64,000 nucleotides of DNA from Anaerolineae bacterium. GTDB lineage: Bacteria; Chloroflexota; Anaerolineae; Aggregatilineales; UBA2796. The stretch is from positions 1-64,000 of the forward strand of contig JAHBVK010000020.1 in assembly GCA_019637555.1 (NCBI GenBank). Reading direction: 5' to 3'. Below the pieces are notes generated by a model that did not search any database, was not told the origin of the DNA, and saw only the letters and a list, made by a program, of their open reading frames with translations. The translations under genes and the position numbers were made by a program. This document shows, one piece after another, positions 45,996 to 53,240 of the stretch (positions are counted from its first letter, which is position 1; every line of letters starts with the position of its first letter).

Positions 45996-46012
45996 CTTCG
46001 TAGTAAAAATGA

Positions 46013-46585
46013 TTAGCGAGTTACGCCATTCCACAATATTTCAAAGCCAATATCCCGATACTTGGTTGCTTGCGCTCTATTCTGGCGGATGAACTGCACC
46101 GTCATCACCGCCTGCATGTCGATCATCGCGCCCAGATAATCCGTCGGATAATCGCGGATTTCGCCCTTAGCAATGCTCTCGCTGGCGATCCGTTGAATTT
46201 CTAGGTAGCCAGTTTCCGCCGCCGCCTTGACCTTTTCATCCAGCGTGTACGAGGAACCGATTTGGTGCATCACCGTGAATTTATCGGGATTCTCAACGCC
46301 CCAATCGACGTAGGTATTCCAGACGTGGCGCATCTTTTCGCGGATCGAGTCTTTTGCCGCCAACCCGTCCAGCGTCCGTTCTCCCAATTCCTTCTTTATC
46401 TCAAGGTAGACTTCGTTGATCAGATCGTCTTTAGTTTTGAAGTAATTGAACAGCGTGCCATCAGCCACGCCTGCCGTCTTGGAAATCAGCGAGGTCGGGG
46501 TATCCCAGAATCCGTGCGCGGCAAAGACACTGATCGCGGCGTCTAGGATTGCCTTGTACTTATTCTCGACCTTCGCTCGTGCCAT
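46013..46585 (-). CDS. TetR-family transcriptional regulator
   Basis: 190 residues. Helix-turn-helix at about 10-55: AILDAAISVFAAHGFWDTPT, SLISKTAGVADGTLFNYFKT, KDDLINEVY. The C-terminal domain (RHVWNTYVDWGVENPDKFTV) is of the TetR_C type common in regulators of SDR and efflux genes. It is directly preceded by a near-consensus promoter with an operator over the start of transcription, and followed by the SDR gene with a second copy of that operator. Confidence 0.93.
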   Translation of the reverse strand: MARAKVENKYKAILDAAISVFAAHGFWDTPTSLISKTAGVADGTLFNYFKTKDDLINEVYLEIKKELGERTLDGLAAKDSIREKMRHVWNTYVDWGVENPDKFTVMHQIGSSYTLDEKVKAAAETGYLEIQRIASESIAKGEIRDYPTDYLGAMIDMQAVMTVQFIRQNRAQATKYRDIGFEILWNGVTR

Positions 46586-46601
46586 TGTGTATCCAAAAAA
46601 A

Positions 46602-46647
46602 TGAGTGATTACTCAATCATCATACGGCGGACTTAGAAAAGTGTCAA
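46602..46647 (-). promoter_or_regulatory. Promoter plus TetR operator copy 2
   Basis: On the minus strand, TTGACA (46642-46647), 17-base spacer, TATGAT (46619-46624). The operator TGAGTGATTACTCAATCA fills 46602-46619, touching the -10 and covering the expected start near 46613. A bound repressor would block the promoter. Confidence 0.8.
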
Positions 46648-46715
46648 GCATCAACTTTTAGAGCGAACAGGATAGCATCTCTCGTCCACCCCGTTCGCTC
46701 AACAATTACCCCGAT

Positions 46716-47327
46716 TTACTTGCAGTAGCGCTGGATTAGTTCCTGCTCAATGCCCCGACGCCGCGCACTTGCTGCGATCCGCCGCATCACTGGCTTGATC
46801 AGCGAGAAGATGCTCGGCATCCCCGTATCCGAAAGCTCGATCAGCAGGGCGAGATGGGCAATGTTTTTGGGAATGCCCTTGTCGTTCACCAGTCCATCAG
46901 TCGCCAGTCCGTAGGCGATCCGCAAACTGCGCTCGAATCCGGCATTACCCGGTGTCAATTCCACGCGCACGACTGCCATCTCCGACGTGTTGTTGAACCA
47001 GCGATGCAGCGACATTTTCGGCGCGGTAGCTGATTCGCCGGGCTTGAGTGCAAATGCCTCTTTACCCACTTGTACACCAAACTCGCCGGAAATCACGGTG
47101 AACTTCTCCGCGAACGAAGTGTGATAATGCAGCGCATTACCGCCACCCGGTGCGACTTCGATTTCTAGTAGCGACATGGCACCGTTCGTTTCTTCCGAAG
47201 TCTGCAAGAAGGTAGCGGCATCCTTCTGAATCGGATTGTAGATGCGGCGTGTGGTGAGTGCTTCCGCTTCTACTGTAGGGACTTCGCGGCGGACGTGCAT
47301 GGCGGGGCTGAATACTGCTTGCTGCAT
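46716..47327 (-). CDS. Cupin-domain protein, 203 aa
   Basis: Single cupin barrel at about 55-125. Motif 1 is GGNALHYHTSFAEKFTVISG (two His and Glu as metal ligands), and motif 2 is PGESATAPKMSLHRWFNNTS with the last His. Residues 130-203 form a helical tail that is also seen, in weaker form, in the cupin at 57563. Metal-dependent enzyme or binding protein; the substrate cannot be told. It stands alone, with 130-base gaps to the TetR genes on each side, and the ribosome site is weak. Confidence 0.82.
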   Translation of the reverse strand: MQQAVFSPAMHVRREVPTVEAEALTTRRIYNPIQKDAATFLQTSEETNGAMSLLEIEVAPGGGNALHYHTSFAEKFTVISGEFGVQVGKEAFALKPGESATAPKMSLHRWFNNTSEMAVVRVELTPGNAGFERSLRIAYGLATDGLVNDKGIPKNIAHLALLIELSDTGMPSIFSLIKPVMRRIAASARRRGIEQELIQRYCK

Positions 47328-47459
47328 GACGATGGATGCTCCTAGTTACGCTCGTTTCAATGGCTTAAACTTAGCATGAGGCGGGCGCGGCAATCATCGT
47401 TCTTTTGAAGGACGAAGGGATAACCTATGACGGAGGAATAATCCGCTGCCAGACACGCA

Positions 47460-48107
47460 TTACGGCAGCAGCAGCCGGATCAAACTATCTGCCAGCCATT
47501 CGCTGTAGTGCTCTCTTGACCAACCACGTTCAACGGTCAGCAGTAGGAACACCTCTGCACTGGTAAGCGTCCATACAATGTCGGCGGCGTGGGCGTTGCT
47601 GATCCCTTCTCGCAGGGCGCCATTAGCAGCGACATGCTGGATCACTGTTTCCATATTCTTTCGCCGTTCATTAAGTAGATGCTGGAGCAACGTGGCAATC
47701 GGTGGCTCCGACTTTGCTGCCATCCGCATGATTTCAAAAATGGGCGCAGCACGATCCATCACCCCGGTGATCCCACGCGCGAACATGCCTAACTGCTGCC
47801 GTTGATCCGTTTCGCGGAACATTGCCTGAGGATCTTGCCGTTCCAACATGGGAATAGGCGAGTCATCGCCACCGAGGGCAATATCGAGCAGATAGTTGAG
47901 GATTCTCTGCTTACTGCCAAATACGGCATAGATCGTTTCTGCGGCGACTCCGGCACTCTCGGCAATCGCTTCGATGGTTGCACCAGCATAACTACGCTCG
48001 CTAAATAGTTGGCGTGCAGCTTCAGCTATTTGCTGGCGTGTTTGCTGTGCTTGCGCTTGGCGGCGCGTGGAGTTGTAGGCACGTTTAGGCTTATTCGAGT
48101 TAGTCAT
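47460..48107 (-). CDS. TetR-family transcriptional regulator
   Basis: 215 residues. Helix-turn-helix at about 15-60: QQIAEAARQLFSERSYAGAT, IEAIAESAGVAAETIYAVFG, SKQRILNYLL. The ligand domain shows FARGITGVMDRAAPIFEIMR and AADIVWTLTSAEVFLLLTVE, as in several TetR proteins next to small enzymes. ATG 48107 is used; GTG 48119 lies 4 codons upstream in frame. Divergent from the SnoaL-like gene, with a set of TTGAATA half-sites between. Confidence 0.92.
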   Translation of the reverse strand: MTNSNKPKRAYNSTRRQAQAQQTRQQIAEAARQLFSERSYAGATIEAIAESAGVAAETIYAVFGSKQRILNYLLDIALGGDDSPIPMLERQDPQAMFRETDQRQQLGMFARGITGVMDRAAPIFEIMRMAAKSEPPIATLLQHLLNERRKNMETVIQHVAANGALREGISNAHAADIVWTLTSAEVFLLLTVERGWSREHYSEWLADSLIRLLLP

Positions 48108-48129
48108 AAAGCTTGACACAATTCCGAAT

Positions 48130-48176
48130 TTGAATATACTTTCTATGTATTCAATATTGTTTAACTATATTGAATA
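48130..48176. promoter_or_regulatory. Operator array of TTGAATA half-sites
   Basis: TTGAATA (48130-48136), TATTCAATA (48148-48156) and TATTGAATA (48168-48176) alternate in orientation with 11-base gaps. The last two form a perfect 9-base inverted repeat. The region lies between the divergent TetR and SnoaL-like genes and is very AT-rich. Confidence 0.65.
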
Positions 48177-48243
48177 TGAACTGCCTGTACTTTAGCCTAA
48201 TTTTGACAGCAGTACCACTGCGGTGTTAGGAGGAGGATGTCTT

Positions 48244-48693
48244 ATGTCTAGCGAACAGAATAAGCGAGTGCTCACAAACGTGATCGAGGAAGGCTTCAAT
48301 AAAGGTAATTTCGCTGCGCTTGATGCGCTATTTGCACCTGATTATCAGGAACATCAATTCGGGCTGAAGAAGAATCTGCAAGGACTTAAAGAGGATATTG
48401 CCTTCCTACGTGCTGGCTTTCCCGACTTTCATTTGACGATTGAGGACATGATTGCCGACGAAGATAAAGTCTGGATACGCATGACTGCGCAAGGCACCAA
48501 TCTCGGACCGTTGCTAGGACCGCCCACCAACAAAGCGATGACAATTACAGTGATGGACGTCTGTCGTTTCGAGAATGGTCGTATTGTCGAGCACTGGGGC
48601 GTACCTGATCGTTTCGCCCAGTTGGCGCAGCTTGGTCTGCTGCCACGTTCCCAAGACGCAAAAGCGACAGGATCAGCACGAGTTTCATCCTAG
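48244..48693 (+). CDS. SnoaL-like (ester cyclase) protein
   Basis: 149 residues of the SnoaL/NTF2-like fold: FNKGNFAALDALFAPDYQEH, GLKEDIAFLRAGFPDFHLTI, EDMIADEDKVWIRMTAQGT, VMDVCRFENGRIVEHWGVPD. The terminal His and Asp pattern is typical of SnoaL-like cyclases and related lyases. The ATG has AGGAGGAGG about 7 bases upstream, one of the best ribosome sites in the window. It is divergent from a TetR gene and overlaps the end of the convergent histidine kinase gene by 4 bases. Confidence 0.88.
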   Translation: MSSEQNKRVLTNVIEEGFNKGNFAALDALFAPDYQEHQFGLKKNLQGLKEDIAFLRAGFPDFHLTIEDMIADEDKVWIRMTAQGTNLGPLLGPPTNKAMTITVMDVCRFENGRIVEHWGVPDRFAQLAQLGLLPRSQDAKATGSARVSS

Positions 48694-50441
48694 CTTGCCT
48701 GCTCCAGAGGCAGTCGAATGCTAAATTGGCTGCCTTCACCCAACTGACTCTGTACGTCAATGGTTCCTGCATGGCGCTCAACAATGGTTTTGGTGATGGT
48801 CAATCCGAGTCCCAATCCGCCATTTTGCGTTCCTCTAGCATCATCGACTCGGTAGAAACGCTCGAAAATATGTGGCAAATGCTCTGCTGAGATGCCGATG
48901 CCGCTGTCGCATACGCTGATCACAACACTTTCCTGATCGTGGGCAGTATCCATGATGATCTCGCCACCACTGGAATAGTGGATAGCGTTGACCACCAGAT
49001 TTGAGAGCGCCAACAGGAGTTCGTCTCTGTTTGCCACCACAAATGGCAACTCTTGGCTCCGATTAAATTGAAGCTGCGTTCCGCGCTCCTGCGCTAGCAG
49101 CCGATGCCGCTCGATTACGGTGCAGATGAGTTCGTTCATATCCACTGCGCCTAGGCTATCAAGTTTTTCACCCTCTAGTCGCAGCATCGTCAACATGCTT
49201 TCAACCATCTCGATCAGGCGATCCGTCTGCTTTTCCAGCATATCGACGCGGTTAGGTAACTGCCCTTTCAGATCATTTCTTAGCGCGTATTCGGTCAGTT
49301 TCAGGATCGCCAGCGGTGTACGCAGATCGTGGGACATGTGGCTGATGAACTGCCGCAAAATAGCAACGCGCTCTTGTTCAACGGTCAATTCCAGTGTTTT
49401 CTGCTCTATTTGCTTGCGTTCCGTAATGTCGTAGAACATGACCACGCGTCCTGCTGGCTCGCCATGATGGCTGGTCAGAGGCGTAATCTGCAACTCATAG
49501 AAAGGACCAACGGCAGACATCGCCACTTCGGTTTTAATCTCGTTAACGTACTCGAACTGTTTGATCAGGTGGCGCTGCTCAGGGAAAGCATCCCTTGCTT
49601 CTTTCCACAGTACATCTTTTTCGCTGCTTCCAAGGATGCGCTCGGCGGCATGATTCAGCCCCGCTACTCGACCCTTGAGATCAAGGAGGATGATCCCGCC
49701 CTTAACGTTTCTGAAGATCTGATCGTAGGCAACGGGCAGAATGTCTCCGAACCGCAAGCGTGTCATCGCGAGCAGCATAATGACGCCAGCGAACGCCATC
49801 GCAAAGGCTAGAGGATAATAGGGCGCATACAGCTTCAATCCAAATAGCTGAAGGACGTACGTGATCATTGGTACTGCGGATGCTAGGATGACCAGCCATA
49901 TCTGGTTGCGAAATATCGCTTGAGAACGAATGGCAGTTAGCAGTAGCAGCAGCCAACTGCTGACGAATACAATGTAGCTATAGGTCACCCAAAGATAGAA
50001 CAACGCGCCATAAGCTGCCACTTGCCCTAAGAGCAGCCCATCCAGATATACAAATTCGTAAGCGCGGTAGAGTAGGTGATGTTGTTCGGCAAACAGTGCC
50101 AACACTAAGGTACAGGCGGGCACAATAGCCAGCAGGGGCAGCGTTACACGGTTTAGCCATCTACCGTGATTGCTGTATTGAATGGCGAAAATGCCCCAAA
50201 AGAACACAAATCCTGTCGTGCCTACGTAAATCACCCGGTTCATCGCTAATTTCAGCACCGGCGTGGCGAAGGCAATTTCCAGACAGGTGCCGAGGGTATG
50301 GATAGCACAAAAAAGCAGAGTCATCGACCATGCGCTGGCACCGCGCGCGGGACGCAAATTCCATGTCCGTGCTGACAAATACAGCATCAAGACGGCGACT
50401 AGCGCGTACACAGGAATGATCGGAGAGAATTGGAACAGCAC
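48690..50441 (-). CDS. Sensor histidine kinase with 7TM-type N-terminus and PAS domain
   Basis: 583 residues. Residues 1-220 hold about seven membrane helices (AFAMAFAGVIMLLAMTRLRF is the last), as in the histidine kinase 7TM input region. A PAS domain follows at about 230-345 (GGIILLDLKGRVAGLNHAAE, GRVVMFYDITERKQIE). The phospho-acceptor is His371 in SHMSHDLRTPL. The ATPase has NLVVNAIHYS (N box), CDSGIGI (G1) and GGLGLGLTI (G2). Signal unknown. No response regulator gene is adjacent, so it is an orphan kinase here; the lone receiver at 23306 is one candidate partner. Confidence 0.94.
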   Translation of the reverse strand: MLFQFSPIIPVYALVAVLMLYLSARTWNLRPARGASAWSMTLLFCAIHTLGTCLEIAFATPVLKLAMNRVIYVGTTGFVFFWGIFAIQYSNHGRWLNRVTLPLLAIVPACTLVLALFAEQHHLLYRAYEFVYLDGLLLGQVAAYGALFYLWVTYSYIVFVSSWLLLLLTAIRSQAIFRNQIWLVILASAVPMITYVLQLFGLKLYAPYYPLAFAMAFAGVIMLLAMTRLRFGDILPVAYDQIFRNVKGGIILLDLKGRVAGLNHAAERILGSSEKDVLWKEARDAFPEQRHLIKQFEYVNEIKTEVAMSAVGPFYELQITPLTSHHGEPAGRVVMFYDITERKQIEQKTLELTVEQERVAILRQFISHMSHDLRTPLAILKLTEYALRNDLKGQLPNRVDMLEKQTDRLIEMVESMLTMLRLEGEKLDSLGAVDMNELICTVIERHRLLAQERGTQLQFNRSQELPFVVANRDELLLALSNLVVNAIHYSSGGEIIMDTAHDQESVVISVCDSGIGISAEHLPHIFERFYRVDDARGTQNGGLGLGLTITKTIVERHAGTIDVQSQLGEGSQFSIRLPLEQAS

Positions 50442-50594
50442 TGGTAATAATACTCCCGTTCAGTATCCTACTCCTTATCCGCCGTCCTCGAATGTAATCA
50501 CGCTATAACAATTGTCTTATTCACAGATCTTTCACGTATACCGTAGACTTTGGGAATTGCTAAGCAATGGACACAGTTATGCGCGGACAGCACA

Positions 50595-50623
50595 AATGAT
50601 GACAGTTGAAAACTGCCATCATT
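50595..50623 (-). terminator. Hairpin after the methyltransferase gene
   Basis: AATGATGACAGTT (50595-50607), loop GAA, AACTGCCATCATT (50611-50623). On the minus strand the single mismatch becomes a G-U pair, so the stem is perfect in the message of the 50655-51449 gene. The T-run is poor. Confidence 0.5.
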
Positions 50624-50654
50624 CGGTTAATACGATGCCTTCACCCGGAACCGT

Positions 50655-51449
50655 CTAGCGCGGCTTGCGTGGCAGAAACATCGGCGTGCTGCGCTTGTAC
50701 TCTCGGTATTGCTCACCGAAGTATTTGGAGAGATCGCGCTCCTCTAGCTGGATAGCAATCAGGATGTACACGCTTGTAGCGATTGAGAACAACAGATGTC
50801 CCGCCGTCATCGTGGGCGTCGCCCAGAAGGCGATCAGGAAGCCCAGCATGATTGGATGACGCAAGAATTTATAGAACATAGGCGCTCTGAAACCCAGATT
50901 CTGGTATTCGTGGTTGCGCAGATACAAATAAACTTGCCGCAATCCAAACAGATCGAAGTGGTTGATCATGAACGTGCTCAGGAGAACAATTAGCCAACCG
51001 AGGGCAAACAGCGCATAGAGGACGCCCTGCGCAATCGGATTTTCTACTGACCACACCGTTGAGGTGATCGGACGCCACTGCCAGAATAGCAGATCAAGGG
51101 CAAGGCTCGCTAACAGGACGTATGTACTGCGCTCAATTGATTTAGGCACAATCATCGTCCACACCTTCTTGAATTCGGGGCGTGCCATCAAACTATGTTG
51201 CACTGCGAATACGCCTAACAGCAGCACATTAATGATCACTGCCTCCTGCACAGCTCCCTCCTGACCTGAATCGATGCTCTTAGGGACGATCAGATTGCCG
51301 ACGAAGCCAATAGCGTACAGAAAGGTCACGAAAAATAGGAGGTACGCTACAACCCCATAGATCGCTGCCAGAGATCGTCTGACAATTCCGCTTGTGGCGG
51401 TCACAGCGGCTGATGAAAACTGACCTTGAGAGATATTTTCTGACGACAT
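50655..51449 (-). CDS. mddA: MddA-like methanethiol S-methyltransferase (NnrU-related membrane protein)
   Basis: 264 residues with about six membrane helices. Sequence blocks match the MddA family: [115 protein letters not shown]. The RHP..GF and late Glu-Glu motifs are those of isoprenylcysteine-methyltransferase-like folds that bind S-adenosylmethionine. MddA methylates methanethiol to dimethylsulfide. ATG 51449 follows GGAGGAG. Divergent from the LuxR-hydrolase gene. The substrate is inferred from overall resemblance only. Confidence 0.75.
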   Translation of the reverse strand: MSSENISQGQFSSAAVTATSGIVRRSLAAIYGVVAYLLFFVTFLYAIGFVGNLIVPKSIDSGQEGAVQEAVIINVLLLGVFAVQHSLMARPEFKKVWTMIVPKSIERSTYVLLASLALDLLFWQWRPITSTVWSVENPIAQGVLYALFALGWLIVLLSTFMINHFDLFGLRQVYLYLRNHEYQNLGFRAPMFYKFLRHPIMLGFLIAFWATPTMTAGHLLFSIATSVYILIAIQLEERDLSKYFGEQYREYKRSTPMFLPRKPR

Positions 51450-51490
51450 GTTGCCTCTCCTCCATCTCGTTCCATTCAAAGCTGCGCTTG

Positions 51491-51569
51491 AACTTGAGCT
51501 AAGGTTGAGTTACAGGTTAAGTGAAAAGCCGCTGCCCGTCGCCATCCATTTGAATGGACAAATGAATGG
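51491..51569. promoter_or_regulatory. Repeats between mddA-like and LuxR-hydrolase genes
   Basis: Direct repeats AACTTGAG (51491-51498), AGGTTGAG (51502-51509) and AGGTTAAG (51514-51521) at 11-12 base steps. Then CCATTTGAATGG (51546-51557, a palindrome) with a further AATGAATGG to 51569. The palindrome stands about 45 bases before the LuxR-hydrolase start and is a likely binding site for its own HTH. Confidence 0.5.
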
Positions 51570-51600
51570 AAAAGTTTTTCCAGATGGGATAGGATGTTCT

Positions 51601-52776
51601 ATGAACTCGGTAGAATCGTTTACTATGTGGAACACCATTATGGAGGAGCCAGCGTCCGCGTCGGATCAACTCACGGAACGTGAAAAGGCGATTTTGGTTC
51701 GGCTGTCAACCGGACTTTCAGATCAGCAAATCGCTGACGAGTTGTTCCTCAGTTCCAATACCATCCGCTGGTACAACCGCCAGATTTATAGCAAATTAGG
51801 CGTCAGCAACCGCACACAGGCGATTGCTCGCGCTAGGTCGCTAGGGCTTTTGGACTCAGATGTTGTCCCTACCACCTCTACTCCTGTTGACCCGTCATCT
51901 CTGCCAACATCCAACCAGCAGCGCAGCAACATCGAACAGCGCGTCTATTTTGCTACTAGCTTTGATGGGACGCGCCTTGCTTACGCCGTGAGCGGGACTG
52001 GTCCGCCGTTGGTCAAAATCGGCACCTTCATGAGCCACTTGGAATACGATTGGGAAAGCCCGATCTGGCGGCACTTGCTAGAAGAGCTTAACCATGCCCA
52101 TACCCTCATTCGCTACGATGAGCGTGGCAATGGCTTATCGGATTGGGATGTCGAAAACTTGTCGTTCGAGGCGTGGGTACAGGATCTGGAAACAGTGGTT
52201 GATGCGGCGGGACTGCAACAATTCACGCTCTTTGCCAATTCACAGGGCGGACCTGTCGCCATTAGTTATGCCGTTCGTCATCCTGAACGGGTCAAACGCC
52301 TGATACTGTTCGGTTCCTATGCGCGCGGCTGGCTGCACCGCGATCTGACGGCAGAACAGCGCGAGGAAGAACAGCTCATCGTCAACTTGATGCGGATCGG
52401 GTGGGGACGCCAGAATCCCGCTTTTCGTCAGGTCTTTGCCATTCAACTCCGCCCCGATGCCACTACCGAGGAACTACGAGCCTTCGATGAACAGATGCGG
52501 ATTTCGACATCGGCAGAAAACGCTGCTCGTTTGGAAAGTGAAATGCACCGCACGGATGTACGTGATCTCGCACCGTTGGTGAAGATTCCAACCTTAGTGA
52601 TCCATGCACGCGGCGATGCAGGCGTACCTTTTGAAGAAGGTCGCTTGCTCGCTTCTCTCATTCCCAATGCTCAGTTTGTTGCCCTCGAAAGCAAAAACCA
52701 CTTGCTGACCGAGCATGAACCAGCTTGGCAGAAGTTTGTCAGCGCCCTACGCAATTTCCTCGGCAGCGCTGATTAA
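51601..52776 (+). CDS. LuxR-type HTH fused to an alpha/beta hydrolase, 391 aa
   Basis: Residues about 20-80 are a LuxR/GerE helix-turn-helix: LTEREKAILVRLSTGLSDQQ, IADELFLSSNTIRWYNRQIY, SKLGVSNRTQAIARA. A Pro/Thr linker follows, then an alpha/beta hydrolase at about 115-390: LIRYDERGNGLSDW, FANSQGGPVAISYA (nucleophile elbow, Ser in NSQGG), VIHARGDAGVPFE (Asp) and ALESKNHLLTEHEPAW (His). LuxR HTH domains are usually C-terminal; here the HTH comes first. The hydrolase may sense or break a small molecule to control DNA binding. ATG 51601 has AGGAT upstream; an earlier frame opening at 51448 would overlap the divergent gene. Confidence 0.85.
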   Translation: MNSVESFTMWNTIMEEPASASDQLTEREKAILVRLSTGLSDQQIADELFLSSNTIRWYNRQIYSKLGVSNRTQAIARARSLGLLDSDVVPTTSTPVDPSSLPTSNQQRSNIEQRVYFATSFDGTRLAYAVSGTGPPLVKIGTFMSHLEYDWESPIWRHLLEELNHAHTLIRYDERGNGLSDWDVENLSFEAWVQDLETVVDAAGLQQFTLFANSQGGPVAISYAVRHPERVKRLILFGSYARGWLHRDLTAEQREEEQLIVNLMRIGWGRQNPAFRQVFAIQLRPDATTEELRAFDEQMRISTSAENAARLESEMHRTDVRDLAPLVKIPTLVIHARGDAGVPFEEGRLLASLIPNAQFVALESKNHLLTEHEPAWQKFVSALRNFLGSAD

Positions 52777-53240
52777 CGCTGCTATCGGTACGCATTACCG
52801 CTATTGAGACTCGGACATTACGATCTACGGAGTACCATCTAGCCCTACTGATGCGACTAATAGTACAGCGCGGGCAGGTCGGTCTATGGTGCTGGTGAGA
52901 TGCTGATCGCGCGGCAGGTGGTAAACCTGCCGCGCAGGATATCGTCGTATTCTTCTTTTCTCATGATGCTAACTGTCTCAATCTGATAGTGTGGCGAACA
53001 GCAGGCAGTTCTTCTGAGCGCACCAACCACAGCTACTTGTATCTGCGTGCGCTGCCGAATGCTTGCACTTCCCCCTACTTCTAGGTTTTCAGCTAGTACT
53101 CTGAGCAGACTGGAAACGAACGAAATCTACACCTCGGCACCGGACTAGCTGGCGCTATACTGACTTGGTGACGCTGAGAGAAGCAGTCAGCCCCTTCACT
53201 ACGTCACATTGCCGTGCAACTTCGACCAAAGGAGACTACA
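52777..53240. other. Intergenic region without a gene
   Basis: No convincing gene in 464 bases. It contains the strong hairpin at 52909-52935 and a partial copy of one arm (GCGCGGGCAGGT) at 52868-52879. An open minus-strand frame of about 70 codons crosses it but lacks a good start and familiar sequence. Confidence 0.5.
52909..52935 (+). terminator. Strong GC hairpin after the LuxR-hydrolase gene
   Basis: GCGCGGCAGGT (52909-52919), loop GGTAA, ACCTGCCGCGC (52925-52935). 11 perfect pairs. A T/C-rich stretch (TTCTTCTTTTCT) follows from about 52950, not directly. It may be a terminator or an intergenic repeat. Confidence 0.5.

Noticed and set aside
52777-53240. Minus-strand frame of about 70 codons across the gap
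   Set aside because: No start codon with a ribosome site near its beginning, crosses a strong hairpin and shows no recognisable sequence.
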